In this document: one piece after another, positions 42,237-54,856 of the stretch
How positions within the stretch are numbered: the first letter of the stretch is position 1
Layout of the letters: every line of letters starts with the position of its first letter
Source of the DNA: Thermus brockianus
GTDB taxonomy: Bacteria > Deinococcota > Deinococci > Deinococcales > Thermaceae
Length of the DNA stretch: 64,000 nt
Direction: 5' to 3'
Assembly (NCBI RefSeq): GCF_001880325.1
Contig: NZ_CP016312.1
Coordinates: 1,798,001-1,862,000, forward strand
Program-made: the position numbers and the translations under genes
Notes under the pieces: model-generated
Databases searched by the model: none
Seen by the model: the letters and a program-made list of their open reading frames with translations, nothing else
Told to the model about the DNA's origin: nothing

Positions 42237-43545
42237 ATGTACATCGTCATCGCTGGGGGCGGGGAGGTGGGCGGGGAGCTGGCCCGTACCCTGGAGAAGG
42301 CCCACGAGGTGGTGGTCATTGACCGGAACCCCCAGGCCAAGGAGCGCCTCGCTCACCTGGACGTGAAGGTGGTGGTGGGTGGGGCCACGGACCCCGACAC
42401 CCTAAGGGAAGCGGGCGTGGACCGGGCGGACCTCTTCATCGCCAGCACCGATTCCGACGAGGTGAACCTCCTCGCCTCCCTCCTGGCCAAGGGCCTTGGG
42501 GCGAAGGAAACCCTTTGCTTTGTGGGCAAAGGGGGGTACGTGGAGGTTTTGGCCGATCCCCGCACGGCGGAAATCCTCGGCACCCGCATTGACAAGGTGC
42601 TCTGGCCGCAAAGGGCCATGGCCCGGGAGATCGTGGAGGTGATCCTGGTCCCTGGGGCGGTGGACACGGAATTCCTGGCCGGGGGAAGGCTTCGCTTTGT
42701 GGAGTACCGGGTGAAGGAAGGGGGGCCCTACGTCCACCGCCTCCTGGTGGAGGAAGCCTGGCCCGAAGGGGTCTTGGTGGTAGGGGTGGTGCGGGATGGG
42801 GCTTTCCTCAGCTTCGCCCATCCGGACTTCCCTGAGCTCGTGCTGGAGCCTGGGGATAAACTCCTCTTCGTCACCACCTTGAGGGCCTTCCCCGAGCTGG
42901 AGGCCTGCTTCGCCACGGGTCGGGGGGTGAGGCGGGTCATGGTCTTGGGCGGGGGGAACGTGGGCTTTATGGTGGCCCAGGAGCTTTTGCGCAGGCGGCT
43001 GGAGGTGGTCATCATTGAACCCAACCGGGAGCGGTGCGAGTGGCTTTCCCAGGAGCTTCCCGGGGCGTTGGTGATCCAGGGGGACGGCACGGACCTGGAG
43101 CTTTTAGAGGCGGAGGGGATGCAGGAGGCAGACGTGGTGGTGGCGGTGACGGACAACGACGAGAAAAACCTCCTCGCCTCCCTCCTTGCCAAGCAGCTTG
43201 GGGTGGGCAAGGTCATCACCCGGGTTTCCCGTTCGGAAACCCGCAGGCTCTTTGAACAGGTGGGGATTGACCTCCCCCTCACGCCCCGCCAGGCGGCGGT
43301 GCGGGCGGTGTTGGACTTCCTGGGACCGGAGAACGTGGAGCATGTTTCCACCATGGACGAGAACATAGAGCTCCTGGAGGTGGAGCTTCCTGGAGACTTC
43401 CGCCCGAGACCCCTTAAGGCCCTGGCCGAGCCCCAGGTGGTTCCCGTGGCGTTGGAACGGGATCACCGGGTGATGCTTTACCGGGAGGACCTGTCGGCCC
43501 TCCCTGGGGATCGGCTCTTCTTGGTGGCGGCCCGGGAGGTGGCGG

Positions 43546-43574
<29 letters not shown>
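42237..43574 (+). CDS. trkA: Trk potassium uptake system regulatory protein TrkA
   Basis: The 445-aa cytosolic protein is a tandem of two RCK halves, each with an NAD-binding motif (VIAGGGEVGGELARTLEKAH and VMVLGGGNVGFMVAQELLRR), followed by RCK-C domains. It gates the TrkH channel in response to nucleotides. TAGGAT lies 9 nt before ATG 42237. It overlaps trkH by 29 bp. Confidence 0.94.
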
Positions 43575-45018
<1,444 letters not shown>

Positions 45019-45024
45019 TTTGGG

Positions 45025-45030
45025 TATAAT
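45025..45030 (+). promoter_or_regulatory. glgP -10 element
   Basis: A perfect TATAAT at 45025-45030 is 8 nt before GTG 45039, with TTGGCA (45000-45005) 19 nt upstream. No Shine-Dalgarno: leaderless. Confidence 0.65.
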
Positions 45031-45038
45031 CTCCCCCC

Positions 45039-47495
45039 GTGAGGACCCTAGGCCATATCACCGCCATGCCCGTGCTCCCGGGGCCCCTGCAGGGCTTGAG
45101 GGAGCTTGCGTATAACCTTTGGTGGAGCTGGAACCCGGAGGCGGCGGAGCTATTCCAAGAAATAGATCCTTTGCTCTGGAAGCGCTTCCGGGGCAACCCC
45201 GTGAAGCTCCTCTTGGAGGTGGACCCGGCCCGCCTCGAGGCCCTCTCCGGCACCAGCTACCCGGCCCGGGTGGAGGCGGTGGTGGGCGCCCTGCGCCGCT
45301 ACCTGGAGGAGAGGCGGGCCAAGCAGGGCCCCAGCGTGGCCTACTTCTCCGCCGAGTACGGCTTCCACAGCTCCCTGCCCATCTACTCTGGGGGGCTTGG
45401 GGTTTTGGCCGGGGACCACATCAAGGCGGCAAGCGACCAGGGCCTGGACCTGGTGGGGGTGGGGATCTTTTACCACGAGGGGTACTTCCACCAGCGCCTT
45501 TCCCCCGAAGGGGCCCAGGTGGAGGTGTACGAGCCCTTGCACCCCGAGGAGCTTCCGCTTCTTCCCGTCCAAGACCCCGAAGGGCGGCCCCTAAGGGTGG
45601 GGCTGGACCTGCCGGGAAGGAGCCTTCTCCTTGGGGCTTACCGGGTCCAGGTGGGGGCGGTGCCCGTCTACCTCCTTACCGCCAACCTGCCGGAAAACGC
45701 CCCCGAGGACCGGGCCATCACCGCCAGGCTTTACGCCCCGGGTTTGGAGATGCGCCTTTTGCAGGAGATGGTCCTGGGGATTGGGGGGGTGAGGCTCCTG
45801 CGCGCCCTGGGCCTTTCGCCCCAGGTCTTCCACATGAACGAGGGCCACTCCGCTTTTCTGGGGTTGGAAAGGCTTCGGGAACACTTTTTGGAGGGACATC
45901 CTTTCCCTGTGGCCTTGGAAAGGGTCCGGGCTGGAGCGCTTTTCACCACCCATACCCCCGTGCCCGCCGGGCACGACGCCTTCCCCCTGGACCTGGTGGA
46001 GCGTTACCTGGGGGGCTTCTTTGACGGGCTTGGGGTGGGGTGGGAGGCGCTTTTGGCCCTTGGCCTAGAGGAAAAGCCTTGGGGCAAGGTTTTCTCCATG
46101 TCCAACCTGGCCCTTTCCACCAGCGCCCAGGCCAACGGGGTCTCCCGCCTTCACGGGGAGGTTTCCCGCCGGATGTTCCACCACCTGTGGCCGGAACTTC
46201 TACCCGAGGAGGTGCCCATCGGCCACGTGACCAACGGGGTGCACACCTGGACCTTCCTGCATCCCCGCCTCCGCCGCCATTACGCCGAGGTGTTTGGCCC
46301 CGAATGGCTCAAGCGCCCGGAGGACCCCGCCACCTGGAAGGTGGAGGGGCTAGGGGAGGCGTTTTGGCGCATCCACCAAGAGCTTCGGGGCGACCTGGTG
46401 CGGGAGGTGCGGCGGAGGCTTTACGAGCAACGTCGCCGCAACGGGGAAAGCCCAAGCCGCCTGCGCGAGGCGGAGAGGGCCTTGGACCCCGAGGCCCTCA
46501 CCATCGGCTTCGCCCGCCGGTTCGCCACCTACAAGCGGGCCGTCCTCCTCTTCAAGGACCCCGAGAGGCTTCTCAAAATCGTGCGGGGACCCTATCCGGT
46601 CCAGTTCGTCTTCGCCGGCAAGGCCCACCCCAAGGACGAGCCGGGAAAGGCGTACCTGCAGGAGTTGGTGGCGAGGATACGGGAACTGGGCCTCGAGGAC
46701 CGCATGGTGGTCCTGGAGGACTACGATATGTACCTCGCCCGCGTCCTGGTCCACGGCTCGGACGTCTGGCTCAACACGCCCCGGCGTCCCCTGGAGGCCT
46801 CGGGGACGAGCGGCATGAAGGCCGCCCTGAACGGGGCCCTCAACCTGAGCGTGTTGGACGGCTGGTGGGCCGAGGCCTATAATGGCAAAAACGGCTTCGC
46901 CATCGGGGACGAGCGCACCTACGAGAGCGAGGAGGCCCAGGACATGGCGGACGCCCAGGCCCTTTACGACGTCCTGGAGTCCGAGGTCCTTCCCCTCTTC
47001 TACGCCGTGGGGTCCGAAGGGTACTCCTCCGGCTGGCTTTCCATGGTCCACGAGAGCCTCCGTACCGTGGGGCCCCGGTTCAGCGCCGCCCGCATGGTGG
47101 CGGAGTATAAGGCGCTTTACCAAACGGGGAAGGCCTGGTCCGAGCGTACCGCCCTGGAGGCGGAAGCCCTTAAGGCCTTCCACGAAGCCCTGCCCCGCTT
47201 CTTCAACCTGGGGCTGAAGGTGGAGGTACCGGGGGACCTCACCCTCAACGGCACCCCCATGCGGGTGCGGGCCTGGGTGGAGGGGGAGGTGCCGGAGGCC
47301 TTGAGGCCCTTTTTGGGGGTGGAGCTCGTGGTGCGCCGGGCGGATGGGGCCTTTTGGGTGGTGCCCTTGGTGCCAGAGGGGGAGGGCTACGGCTTGGCCT
47401 ACCGCCCGCCCCGCCCCGGCAGCTACGCCTATGGGGTACGCCTCGCCCTAAAGCACCCCATCACCGGCCGGGTGGGTTGGGTGCGCTGGGCCTAG
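45039..47495 (+). CDS. glgP: alpha-glucan (glycogen/maltodextrin) phosphorylase
   Basis: The 818-aa GT35 enzyme releases glucose 1-phosphate from alpha-1,4-glucans. The N-terminus has the DUF3417 type (LRELAYNLWWSWNPEAAELF) of the short phosphorylases of thermophiles. Also visible are AYFSAEYGFHSSLPIYSGGL, HTPVPAGHDAFP, IGFARRFATYKRA and the PLP lysine, Lys594, in ASGTSGMKAALNGALNLSVL. The Arg-rich allosteric N-terminus of animal enzymes is absent. GTG start with a perfect TATAAT 8 nt upstream. The C-terminal ~100 aa form an extra beta-rich domain. Confidence 0.94.
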   Translation: MRTLGHITAMPVLPGPLQGLRELAYNLWWSWNPEAAELFQEIDPLLWKRFRGNPVKLLLEVDPARLEALSGTSYPARVEAVVGALRRYLEERRAKQGPSVAYFSAEYGFHSSLPIYSGGLGVLAGDHIKAASDQGLDLVGVGIFYHEGYFHQRLSPEGAQVEVYEPLHPEELPLLPVQDPEGRPLRVGLDLPGRSLLLGAYRVQVGAVPVYLLTANLPENAPEDRAITARLYAPGLEMRLLQEMVLGIGGVRLLRALGLSPQVFHMNEGHSAFLGLERLREHFLEGHPFPVALERVRAGALFTTHTPVPAGHDAFPLDLVERYLGGFFDGLGVGWEALLALGLEEKPWGKVFSMSNLALSTSAQANGVSRLHGEVSRRMFHHLWPELLPEEVPIGHVTNGVHTWTFLHPRLRRHYAEVFGPEWLKRPEDPATWKVEGLGEAFWRIHQELRGDLVREVRRRLYEQRRRNGESPSRLREAERALDPEALTIGFARRFATYKRAVLLFKDPERLLKIVRGPYPVQFVFAGKAHPKDEPGKAYLQELVARIRELGLEDRMVVLEDYDMYLARVLVHGSDVWLNTPRRPLEASGTSGMKAALNGALNLSVLDGWWAEAYNGKNGFAIGDERTYESEEAQDMADAQALYDVLESEVLPLFYAVGSEGYSSGWLSMVHESLRTVGPRFSAARMVAEYKALYQTGKAWSERTALEAEALKAFHEALPRFFNLGLKVEVPGDLTLNGTPMRVRAWVEGEVPEALRPFLGVELVVRRADGAFWVVPLVPEGEGYGLAYRPPRPGSYAYGVRLALKHPITGRVGWVRWA

Positions 47496-47501
47496 GCTTG
47501 C

Positions 47502-47507
47502 TATAAT
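47502..47507 (+). promoter_or_regulatory. -10 element of the amino-acid transporter operon
   Basis: TATAAT at 47502-47507, right after the glgP stop, with a possible TTGGGT (47477-47482) at 19-nt spacing. A ~22-nt leader with AAGGAGG precedes ATG 47535. Confidence 0.6.
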
Positions 47508-47534
47508 CTTCCGGTGTACGCAAGGAGGTATGCG

Positions 47535-48299
47535 ATGAAGAAACTTCTTGTGCTTTTGGGCCTTTTGGCGCTTTCCCTGGGGCTTGCCCAGGTGCGGAGC
47601 CTGGACCAGATTAGGCGCTCTGGGGAGATCCGCATCGGCACGGAAGGGGCTTTCCCCCCGTTCAACTACTTTGACGAAAAAAACCAGCTCACCGGTTTTG
47701 AGATTGACCTGGGCAACGCCATCGCCAAGAAGCTGGGGCTGAAGCCGGTCTGGATCACCCAGGCCTTTGACAGCCTCCTCATCCAGCTCAACCAGGGCCG
47801 TTTTGACTTTGTCATCGCCTCCCACGGCATCACCGAGGAAAGGGCCAAGGCGGTGGACTTCACCAACCCCCACTACTGCACGGGCGGGGTCATCGTGAGC
47901 CGGAAGGGAGGCCCTAAGACGGCCAAGGACCTCCAGGGCAAGGTGGTGGGGGTGCAGATCGGCACCACCTACATGGAGGCGGCGCAGAAGATCCCCGGGG
48001 TCAAGCAGGTGCGCACCTACCAGAAGGACCCGGATGCGCTCCAGGACCTCTTGGCGGGCCGCTTGGATGCCTGGATTACCGACCGCTTCGTGGCCAAGGA
48101 GGCCATCAGGGAAAGGAAGCTGGAGAACGCCCTGCAACTGGGTGAGCTGGTCTTCCAGGAAAAGGTGGCCATGGCGGTGGCTAAGGGCAACCGGAATGTC
48201 TTGAACGCCCTCAACAACGCCCTGGCCGAACTGATGAAGGACGGCACCTACGCCCAGATCTCCAAAAAGTGGTTTGGGGAGGACGTGCGCTGCAAGTAG
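47535..48299 (+). CDS. amino-acid ABC transporter substrate-binding protein
   Basis: The 254-aa precursor has a signal peptide (MKKLLVLLGLLALSLGLAQ) and the type 3 solute-binding fold: IRIGTEGAFPPFNYFDEKNQ, LTGFEIDLGNAIAKKLGLKP, GRFDFVIASHGITEERAKAV and VGVQIGTTYMEAA. It should bind a polar amino acid in the periplasm. ATG at 47535 fits the AAGGAGG at 47521-47527 and the signal peptide; upstream in-frame codons do not. A terminator separates it from the permease, which should make it more abundant. Confidence 0.9.
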   Translation: MKKLLVLLGLLALSLGLAQVRSLDQIRRSGEIRIGTEGAFPPFNYFDEKNQLTGFEIDLGNAIAKKLGLKPVWITQAFDSLLIQLNQGRFDFVIASHGITEERAKAVDFTNPHYCTGGVIVSRKGGPKTAKDLQGKVVGVQIGTTYMEAAQKIPGVKQVRTYQKDPDALQDLLAGRLDAWITDRFVAKEAIRERKLENALQLGELVFQEKVAMAVAKGNRNVLNALNNALAELMKDGTYAQISKKWFGEDVRCK

Positions 48300-48309
48300 C
48301 CTGAACGTG

Positions 48310-48337
48310 ACCCAAGGGCCAAGCGCCCTTGGGTTTT
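48310..48337 (+). terminator. intra-operon terminator after the binding protein
   Basis: ACCCAAGGGC (48310-48319), loop CAAGC, GCCCTTGGGT (48325-48334) and TTT. A perfect 10-bp stem with partial read-through would set binding protein above permease. Confidence 0.75.
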
Positions 48338-48347
48338 CCTTCTGCCT

Positions 48348-49136
48348 ATGCCCCTTTGGCTTCGCCTCACGTTGGTGCTGGCCCTCCTCCTTGGGGGCTA
48401 CGTTCTCTTTTTCGTCCTTTTAGGGTATGCCCTAGAGCGGTACTTCCTCCTCACGGGCTTTGGTCCCGAGCGGGCGGCTTCCGCCAGCCAGGCCATGGCC
48501 TTGGGGGCGGAGATCACCTTGAAGCTCACCCTGATCTCGGGCCTGGCCGGCCTCGTCATCGGCGTCTTCGCTGGGATGTTCCGGCTTTCCGCCCGGGCTT
48601 GGGTGCGGCTTCCCGCCACCTTTTACATCTGGGTCACCCGGGGCACCCCTCTCTTGGTGCAGATCCTCTTCGCCTACAACGCCTTGCCCCTTTTGCTTCA
48701 GCCCCTTTGGCCTGGGGCGCAGCAGGCCCTCACGCCTTACTGGGCGGCCTTTATCGCCCTCTCCTTCAACGTGGGGGCCTACAACGCCGAGGTGGTGCGG
48801 GCGGGCATCCAGGCTATTCCCAAGGGGCAGTGGGAGGCGGCCTGGTCCTTGGGCCTTTCCCCGGCGGACACCATGCGCTTTGTCGTCCTGCCCCAGGCCT
48901 TAAGGATCGTGGTGCCCCCCTTGGTGAACAACGTGGTGGCGCTCCTGAAGGACTCCTCCTTGGCGAGCGCCATCGCGCTAACCGAGCTGGCCCTTTCCGG
49001 GCAAAGGATCATCTCCGCCACCTTTCGCCCGGTGGAGGTCTACCTGGCGGTGGCCGCCATCTACCTCCTCCTCACCACGGTGCTCACCGCCTTTACCAAC
49101 CGTTTGGAGGTGCGCCTAAGGGTGCGCACGCGCTAG
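48348..49136 (+). CDS. amino-acid ABC transporter permease (HisM/GlnP type)
   Basis: The 262-aa protein has about five helices and the EAA loop AEVVRAGIQAIPKGQWEAAW, SLGLSPADTMRFVVLPQALR typical of polar amino-acid importers. Residues ~60-250 form the conserved permease domain (ITLKLTLISGLAGLVIGVFA, WVTRGTPLLVQILFAY). Its ATPase is not next to it: a TAXI-TRAP module intervenes and the likely ATPase follows at 52189. Confidence 0.9.
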   Translation: MPLWLRLTLVLALLLGGYVLFFVLLGYALERYFLLTGFGPERAASASQAMALGAEITLKLTLISGLAGLVIGVFAGMFRLSARAWVRLPATFYIWVTRGTPLLVQILFAYNALPLLLQPLWPGAQQALTPYWAAFIALSFNVGAYNAEVVRAGIQAIPKGQWEAAWSLGLSPADTMRFVVLPQALRIVVPPLVNNVVALLKDSSLASAIALTELALSGQRIISATFRPVEVYLAVAAIYLLLTTVLTAFTNRLEVRLRVRTR

Positions 49137-49146
49137 GGCTTGCCGC

Positions 49147-49169
49147 GGGGTAGCTACCCCCGGTATACT
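49147..49169 (+). promoter_or_regulatory. palindrome plus -10 before the TAXI gene (candidate operator)
   Basis: GGGGTAGCTACCCC (49147-49160) is a perfect 14-bp palindrome directly upstream of TATACT (49164-49169), where the -35 would be. A regulator binding there could control the TRAP genes. It has no T-tail, so a terminator is less likely. Confidence 0.45.
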
Positions 49170-49197
49170 GCCCTCGGCTTAAAGGAGGTGCATGGAT

Positions 49198-50148
49198 ATG
49201 CGCTTAACGCGTTGGTTGCTGGCGGGAATGGCCCTCCTGGGCCTGGGTCTAGCCCAGGAGTTTATCACCATCGGCTCGGGTTCCACCACCGGGGTTTACT
49301 TCCCCGTGGCCACCGGCATGGCCAAGCTGGTAAACGACGCCAACGTGGGGATTAGGGCCAACGCCCGCTCCACCGGGGGCAGCGTGGCCAACATCAACGC
49401 CATCGCCGCCGGGGAGTTTGAGATGGCCTTGGCCCAAAACGACATCGCCTACTACGCCTACCAGGGGTGCTGCATCCCCGCCTTTGAGGGCAAGGCGGTG
49501 AAGGGGATCCGGGCCCTGGCCGCCCTTTACCCCGAGGTGATCCACATCGTGGCCCGGGCCGATGCCGGCATCCGCACGGTGGCGGACCTCAAGGGCAAGC
49601 GGGTGGTGGTGGGGGACGTGGGCTCCGGCACGGAGCAGAACGCCCGGCAGGTCCTCGAGGCCTACGGCCTCCGCTTTGAGGACCTGGGCCAGGCCATCCG
49701 GGTGAGCGCCACCCAGGGCATCCAGCTCATGCAGGACAAGCGGGCGGACGCCCTCTTCTACACGGTGGGCTTGGGGGCAAGCGCCATCCAGCAGCTCGCC
49801 CTCACCACCCCCATCACCCTGGTGGCGGTGGACCTGGCCAAGGTGCAGGCCATCGCCAAACAGTACCCCTTCTACGTGGGCTTCAACATCCCGGGCGGCA
49901 CCTACAAGGGTGTGGACGTGACCACCCCCACGGTGGCGGTCCAGGCCATGCTCATCGCCTCGGAGAAGCTCTCCGCCGACACCGTGTACCGGTTCATGAG
50001 GGCGGTCTTCGGCAACCAGGAGGCTTTCAAGAAGATCCACCCCAACCTGGAGCGCTTCTTTAGCCTGCAAAGGGCGGTGAGGGGCCTGCCCATCCCCCTG
50101 CACCCCGGGGCGGAGCGCTTTTACAAGGAAGTGGGCGTCTTGAAGTAG
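49198..50148 (+). CDS. TAXI family TRAP transporter solute-binding protein
   Basis: The 316-aa precursor has a signal peptide (MRLTRWLLAGMALLGLGLAQ) and the TAXI pattern: ITIGSGSTTGVYFPVATGMA, ARSTGGSVANINAIAAGEFE, VVGDVGSGTEQNARQVLEAY and DALFYTVGLGASAIQQLAL. A Thermus TAXI protein has been crystallised with glutamate/glutamine, so an amino-acid ligand is plausible. ATG 49198 is preferred to ATG 49192 because GGAGGTG would be too close to the latter. Confidence 0.88.
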   Translation: MRLTRWLLAGMALLGLGLAQEFITIGSGSTTGVYFPVATGMAKLVNDANVGIRANARSTGGSVANINAIAAGEFEMALAQNDIAYYAYQGCCIPAFEGKAVKGIRALAALYPEVIHIVARADAGIRTVADLKGKRVVVGDVGSGTEQNARQVLEAYGLRFEDLGQAIRVSATQGIQLMQDKRADALFYTVGLGASAIQQLALTTPITLVAVDLAKVQAIAKQYPFYVGFNIPGGTYKGVDVTTPTVAVQAMLIASEKLSADTVYRFMRAVFGNQEAFKKIHPNLERFFSLQRAVRGLPIPLHPGAERFYKEVGVLK

Positions 50149-50165
50149 GCTGAGGGCCGCACCCA

Positions 50166-50190
50166 GGGGGCCCCGCCTGGGGCCCCCTTT
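50166..50190 (+). terminator. terminator between TAXI binding protein and TRAP permease
   Basis: GGGGGCCCC (50166-50174), loop GCCT, GGGGCCCCC (50179-50187) and TTT. As in the ABC operon upstream, it follows the binding-protein gene and should raise binding protein over permease. Confidence 0.75.
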
Positions 50191-50221
50191 GCCTGGTGGC
50201 GAAGGAGGTAAAGGAGGGAGG

Positions 50222-52188
<1,967 letters not shown>

Positions 52189-52192
<4 letters not shown>

Positions 52193-52932
52193 GGGCGGTG
52201 GAACCCATCATCCGCATCCGCAACCTGCAGAAGTGGTTCGGTTCCCTGCACGTGCTCAAGGGGATTGACCTGGAGGTGGCCCCGGGGGAGAAGCTCGTCA
52301 TCATCGGCCCCTCGGGCTCGGGGAAGAGCACCCTGATCCGCTGCATCAACCGCCTGGAGGACTTCCAAGAGGGGGAGGTGGTGGTGGACGGGCTTAATGT
52401 GAAGGACGAGCGCGCCTTAAGGGAGGTGCGGCGGGAGGTGGGGATGGTCTTCCAGCAGTTCAACCTCTTCCCCCACATGACGGTCTTGGAGAACATCACC
52501 CTGGCGCCCATGCGGGTGCGGGGCTGGTCCAGGGAGAAGGCGGAAAAGAAGGCCCTGGAGCTTCTGGAAAGGGTAGGGATCCTGGACCAGGCGCGCAAGT
52601 ACCCGGCGGAGCTTTCCGGGGGCCAGCAGCAACGGGTGGCCATCGCGCGGGCCTTGGCCATGGAGCCCAAGGTGATGCTCTTTGACGAGCCCACGAGCGC
52701 CCTGGACCCGGAGATGGTGGGGGAGGTGTTGGACGTGATGCGGGACCTGGCGCGGGGTGGGATGACCATGTTGGTGGTGACGCACGAGATGGGGTTTGCC
52801 CGGGAGGTGGCGGACCGGGTGGTCTTCATGGACCGGGGGCAGGTGGTGGAGGAGGGGAGGCCGGAGGAGATCTTCACAAGGCCCAAGGAGGAGAGGACCC
52901 GGGCCTTCTTGGAAAGGGTTCTGCACCACTAG
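52189..52932 (+). CDS. amino-acid ABC transporter ATP-binding protein (GlnQ type)
   Basis: The 247-aa ATPase has Walker [22 protein letters not shown]-loop [18 protein letters not shown], signature [16 protein letters not shown], Walker [19 protein letters not shown] and H-loop [18 protein letters not shown], all typical of polar amino-acid importers. It is the natural partner of the binding protein and permease at 47535 and 48348, despite the two TRAP genes between them. Translation is coupled to the TRAP permease by ATGA. Confidence 0.92.
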
Positions 52933-52935
52933 CCC

Positions 52936-53349
52936 GTGGAGACGTGGTTTCGGGCCCTTAAGGCTTTGGCCGACCCCCGGGCCCCTTGGCCCGAGCGGCG
53001 GAAGGGGCTTTGGCTCTACGCCCTTTCCCTTTTGGGTGTGCAGGGCATTTCCCTCCTCCTTCTTTCCCCTTTTCTGCCCCGGGCGGACCATCCCCTCCTC
53101 TTTGGCCTGGCCCTTGTGGGGGGCGGGTGGTTCTTTTGGCTTGGGGAGAGGACGCGAAGGGAAAAGACCCCCCTTTCCCCCCTGGTGGCGGCGGGGTTTG
53201 GGGCCTCCTTGGCCTTCTTCCTGGGGGTGATGGGGCTCCTCCTAAGGCCCTGGGGGCTAGGGCTTTGGCTCCTGGGAGGGATGGGCTTTTACCTCCTCCT
53301 CAGGCGGGCCGAGGCGGCCTTAGGGGGAGGAGGTGGGGGAGGTCCTTGA
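52936..53349 (+). CDS. hypothetical membrane protein
   Basis: The 137-aa protein starts at GTG 52936 (METWFRALKALADPRAPWPE), 3 bp after the ATPase stop, and has four hydrophobic segments ending in a Gly-rich tail. No family recognised; it may only ride on the transporter transcript. Its last 50 bp overlap the convergent patatin gene. Confidence 0.55.
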   Translation: METWFRALKALADPRAPWPERRKGLWLYALSLLGVQGISLLLLSPFLPRADHPLLFGLALVGGGWFFWLGERTRREKTPLSPLVAAGFGASLAFFLGVMGLLLRPWGLGLWLLGGMGFYLLLRRAEAALGGGGGGGP

Positions 53350-54151
53350 GGCGGAGGCGGGCCAGGGCTTGGATCTCCCGAAGCCTTTCCTGGGCCCGCT
53401 GCTGCCCGAGCGCGTAGACCAGGGGAAGCCTCTCGTGGTCAAAGGTGTCTATGGGGAAGGGGGGGTCCAGGGAGAGGACGAGGTCCGCTTCCTGGAGGGC
53501 CAGCGCCTTCAGCCGCCTGCGGCTCGCTTCCCCGGCCAGGAGGGCGGCCTCGAGGGCCGTTTTTGGGGGCGCTTGGGGCGGCGGGTTGGACACGTCCACC
53601 GCCACCACCTTGGGGAAGAGGGCCTTGGCCGCCCGCACCGGGACCTTTTCCGCCACGTCCCCGTCCACGAGGAGCCTCCCCTGCCACTCCACGGGGGGAA
53701 AGAGCCCGGGGATGGCGGCGCTGGCCAAGACCGCTTGCCACACCGGGCCCTCCCGCAGGACCACCGCCTCCCCCGTGAGGAGATCCGCCGCCTGGATGGC
53801 GAGGGGGATGGGGCTCTCCTCGAGGCGGGCGTCCCCGAAGAGGCGCTTTAGGCCTTCCGCCACCCGGGCGGTATCCGCGAGCGCTTGCCGCCTGAGGGCG
53901 GAGAAGAGCCGGGCCAGGAGGCGGAGGTTTCCCGCACGCCGTAGATCCGCTATGGCCTCGTCAAAGACCGCCTGGTGCACCTTCCAAGGGTCCCGGTGGC
54001 CGAAGGCCCAGGCGCAGGCGGCCAAGGCGCCGGCGGAGCTTCCCGCCAGGCCCCGGATGGGGATGCCGGCCTCCTCTAAAACCCTCAGCACCCCCAGGTG
54101 GGCGTACCCCCGTACGCCCCCGCCGCCCAAGGCCAGGGCCACGCCCCTCAT
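53300..54151 (-). CDS. patatin-like phospholipase
   Basis: The 283-aa protein has the patatin oxyanion loop GGGGVRGYAHLGVLRVLEEA, nucleophile elbow GLAGSSAGAL (Ser39) and the catalytic Asp163 in LLVDGDVAEKVPV, giving the Ser-Asp dyad. Members hydrolyse acyl esters of lipids. No signal peptide, so cytoplasmic. It overlaps the HTH gene at 54148 as ATGA and may be co-transcribed with it. Confidence 0.9.
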   Translation of the reverse strand: MRGVALALGGGGVRGYAHLGVLRVLEEAGIPIRGLAGSSAGALAACAWAFGHRDPWKVHQAVFDEAIADLRRAGNLRLLARLFSALRRQALADTARVAEGLKRLFGDARLEESPIPLAIQAADLLTGEAVVLREGPVWQAVLASAAIPGLFPPVEWQGRLLVDGDVAEKVPVRAAKALFPKVVAVDVSNPPPQAPPKTALEAALLAGEASRRRLKALALQEADLVLSLDPPFPIDTFDHERLPLVYALGQQRAQERLREIQALARLRLKDLPHLLPLRPPRPA

Positions 54152-54567
54152 TCCGTATAGCCTAGCCCCAGTTCCTGCCCCTCGCGGGTGAGCTCGTTGA
54201 GCAGGTCTTGGCCTTTCTTCTTGGACGCCTCTAGGTAGGCCAGGAGGTCCTTGGCCAGGACCCGCCGATGGGTCCCCACCTTGCGGTAGGGGATTTCCCC
54301 TTCTTCCAGAAGGCGAACGAGATAGGGCCGGGAAACCCCGAGGAGTTCCGCCGCCTGGCTGGTGGTAAGCTCGGCCTCCAAGGGGACAACCCGCACGGGT
54401 TCATTTCTGAGGAGGGCCCCCAGGAGGTCTTGCAGGAGCTGGGCGAGCTCGGGGGTAAGGACCAGGGAAACCTCTTCCAGGTGCAAGACCTTTCCGGGGG
54501 TTAACCGCTCCCGGAACCGGCGAAGTTCTTCGTGGGCAGTTCGGGTTGCAAAGAGCACACCGCTCAT
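54148..54567 (-). CDS. HTH (excisionase-type) DNA-binding protein, probable antitoxin
   Basis: The 139-aa protein ends in a MerR/excisionase-like helix-turn-helix (LTTSQAAELLGVSRPYLVRL, LEEGEIPYRKVGTHRRVLAK) with a helical N-terminal half. Such proteins are commonly paired with PIN-domain ribonuclease toxins in Thermus and other bacteria, and a split PIN gene lies directly upstream. ATG 54567 is favoured; ATG 54588 (MWYAVNTMSG) is possible. The 54568-54610 spacer is AT-rich (ATAAACGAAATAAACGC) and could hold its operator. Confidence 0.75.
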   Translation of the reverse strand: MSGVLFATRTAHEELRRFRERLTPGKVLHLEEVSLVLTPELAQLLQDLLGALLRNEPVRVVPLEAELTTSQAAELLGVSRPYLVRLLEEGEIPYRKVGTHRRVLAKDLLAYLEASKKKGQDLLNELTREGQELGLGYTE

Positions 54568-54844
54568 GGTGTTCACAGCGTACCACATAAACGAAATAAA
54601 CGCAATAGCCCTAGAGCTCGGAAGCAAACGCATGCAGGAGCCTAGCGAACGCCGTCAATCCCGCCTTTCTTAGGCTTTCCAGGAACGCAGGCACTTCTAA
54701 TGGAGGGTTCCGCAGTTGACCTCTCTGGTTGCGTAGGATCTTGAGGATGGTCCCCGGTACGGCGTTTTCCCGAATTAAAGCATCGGCTAGTTCCATCAAG
54801 AATGCGTCAGGGTGTAGGGCTACGAGGTCAAAACGGGCCAAATC

Positions 54845-54856
54845 TTCTTCTGGAAA
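54845..54856. repeat. target site duplication, left copy
   Basis: TTCTTCTGGAAA, identical to 55894-55905, directly abuts the left IS end. Confidence 0.9.
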
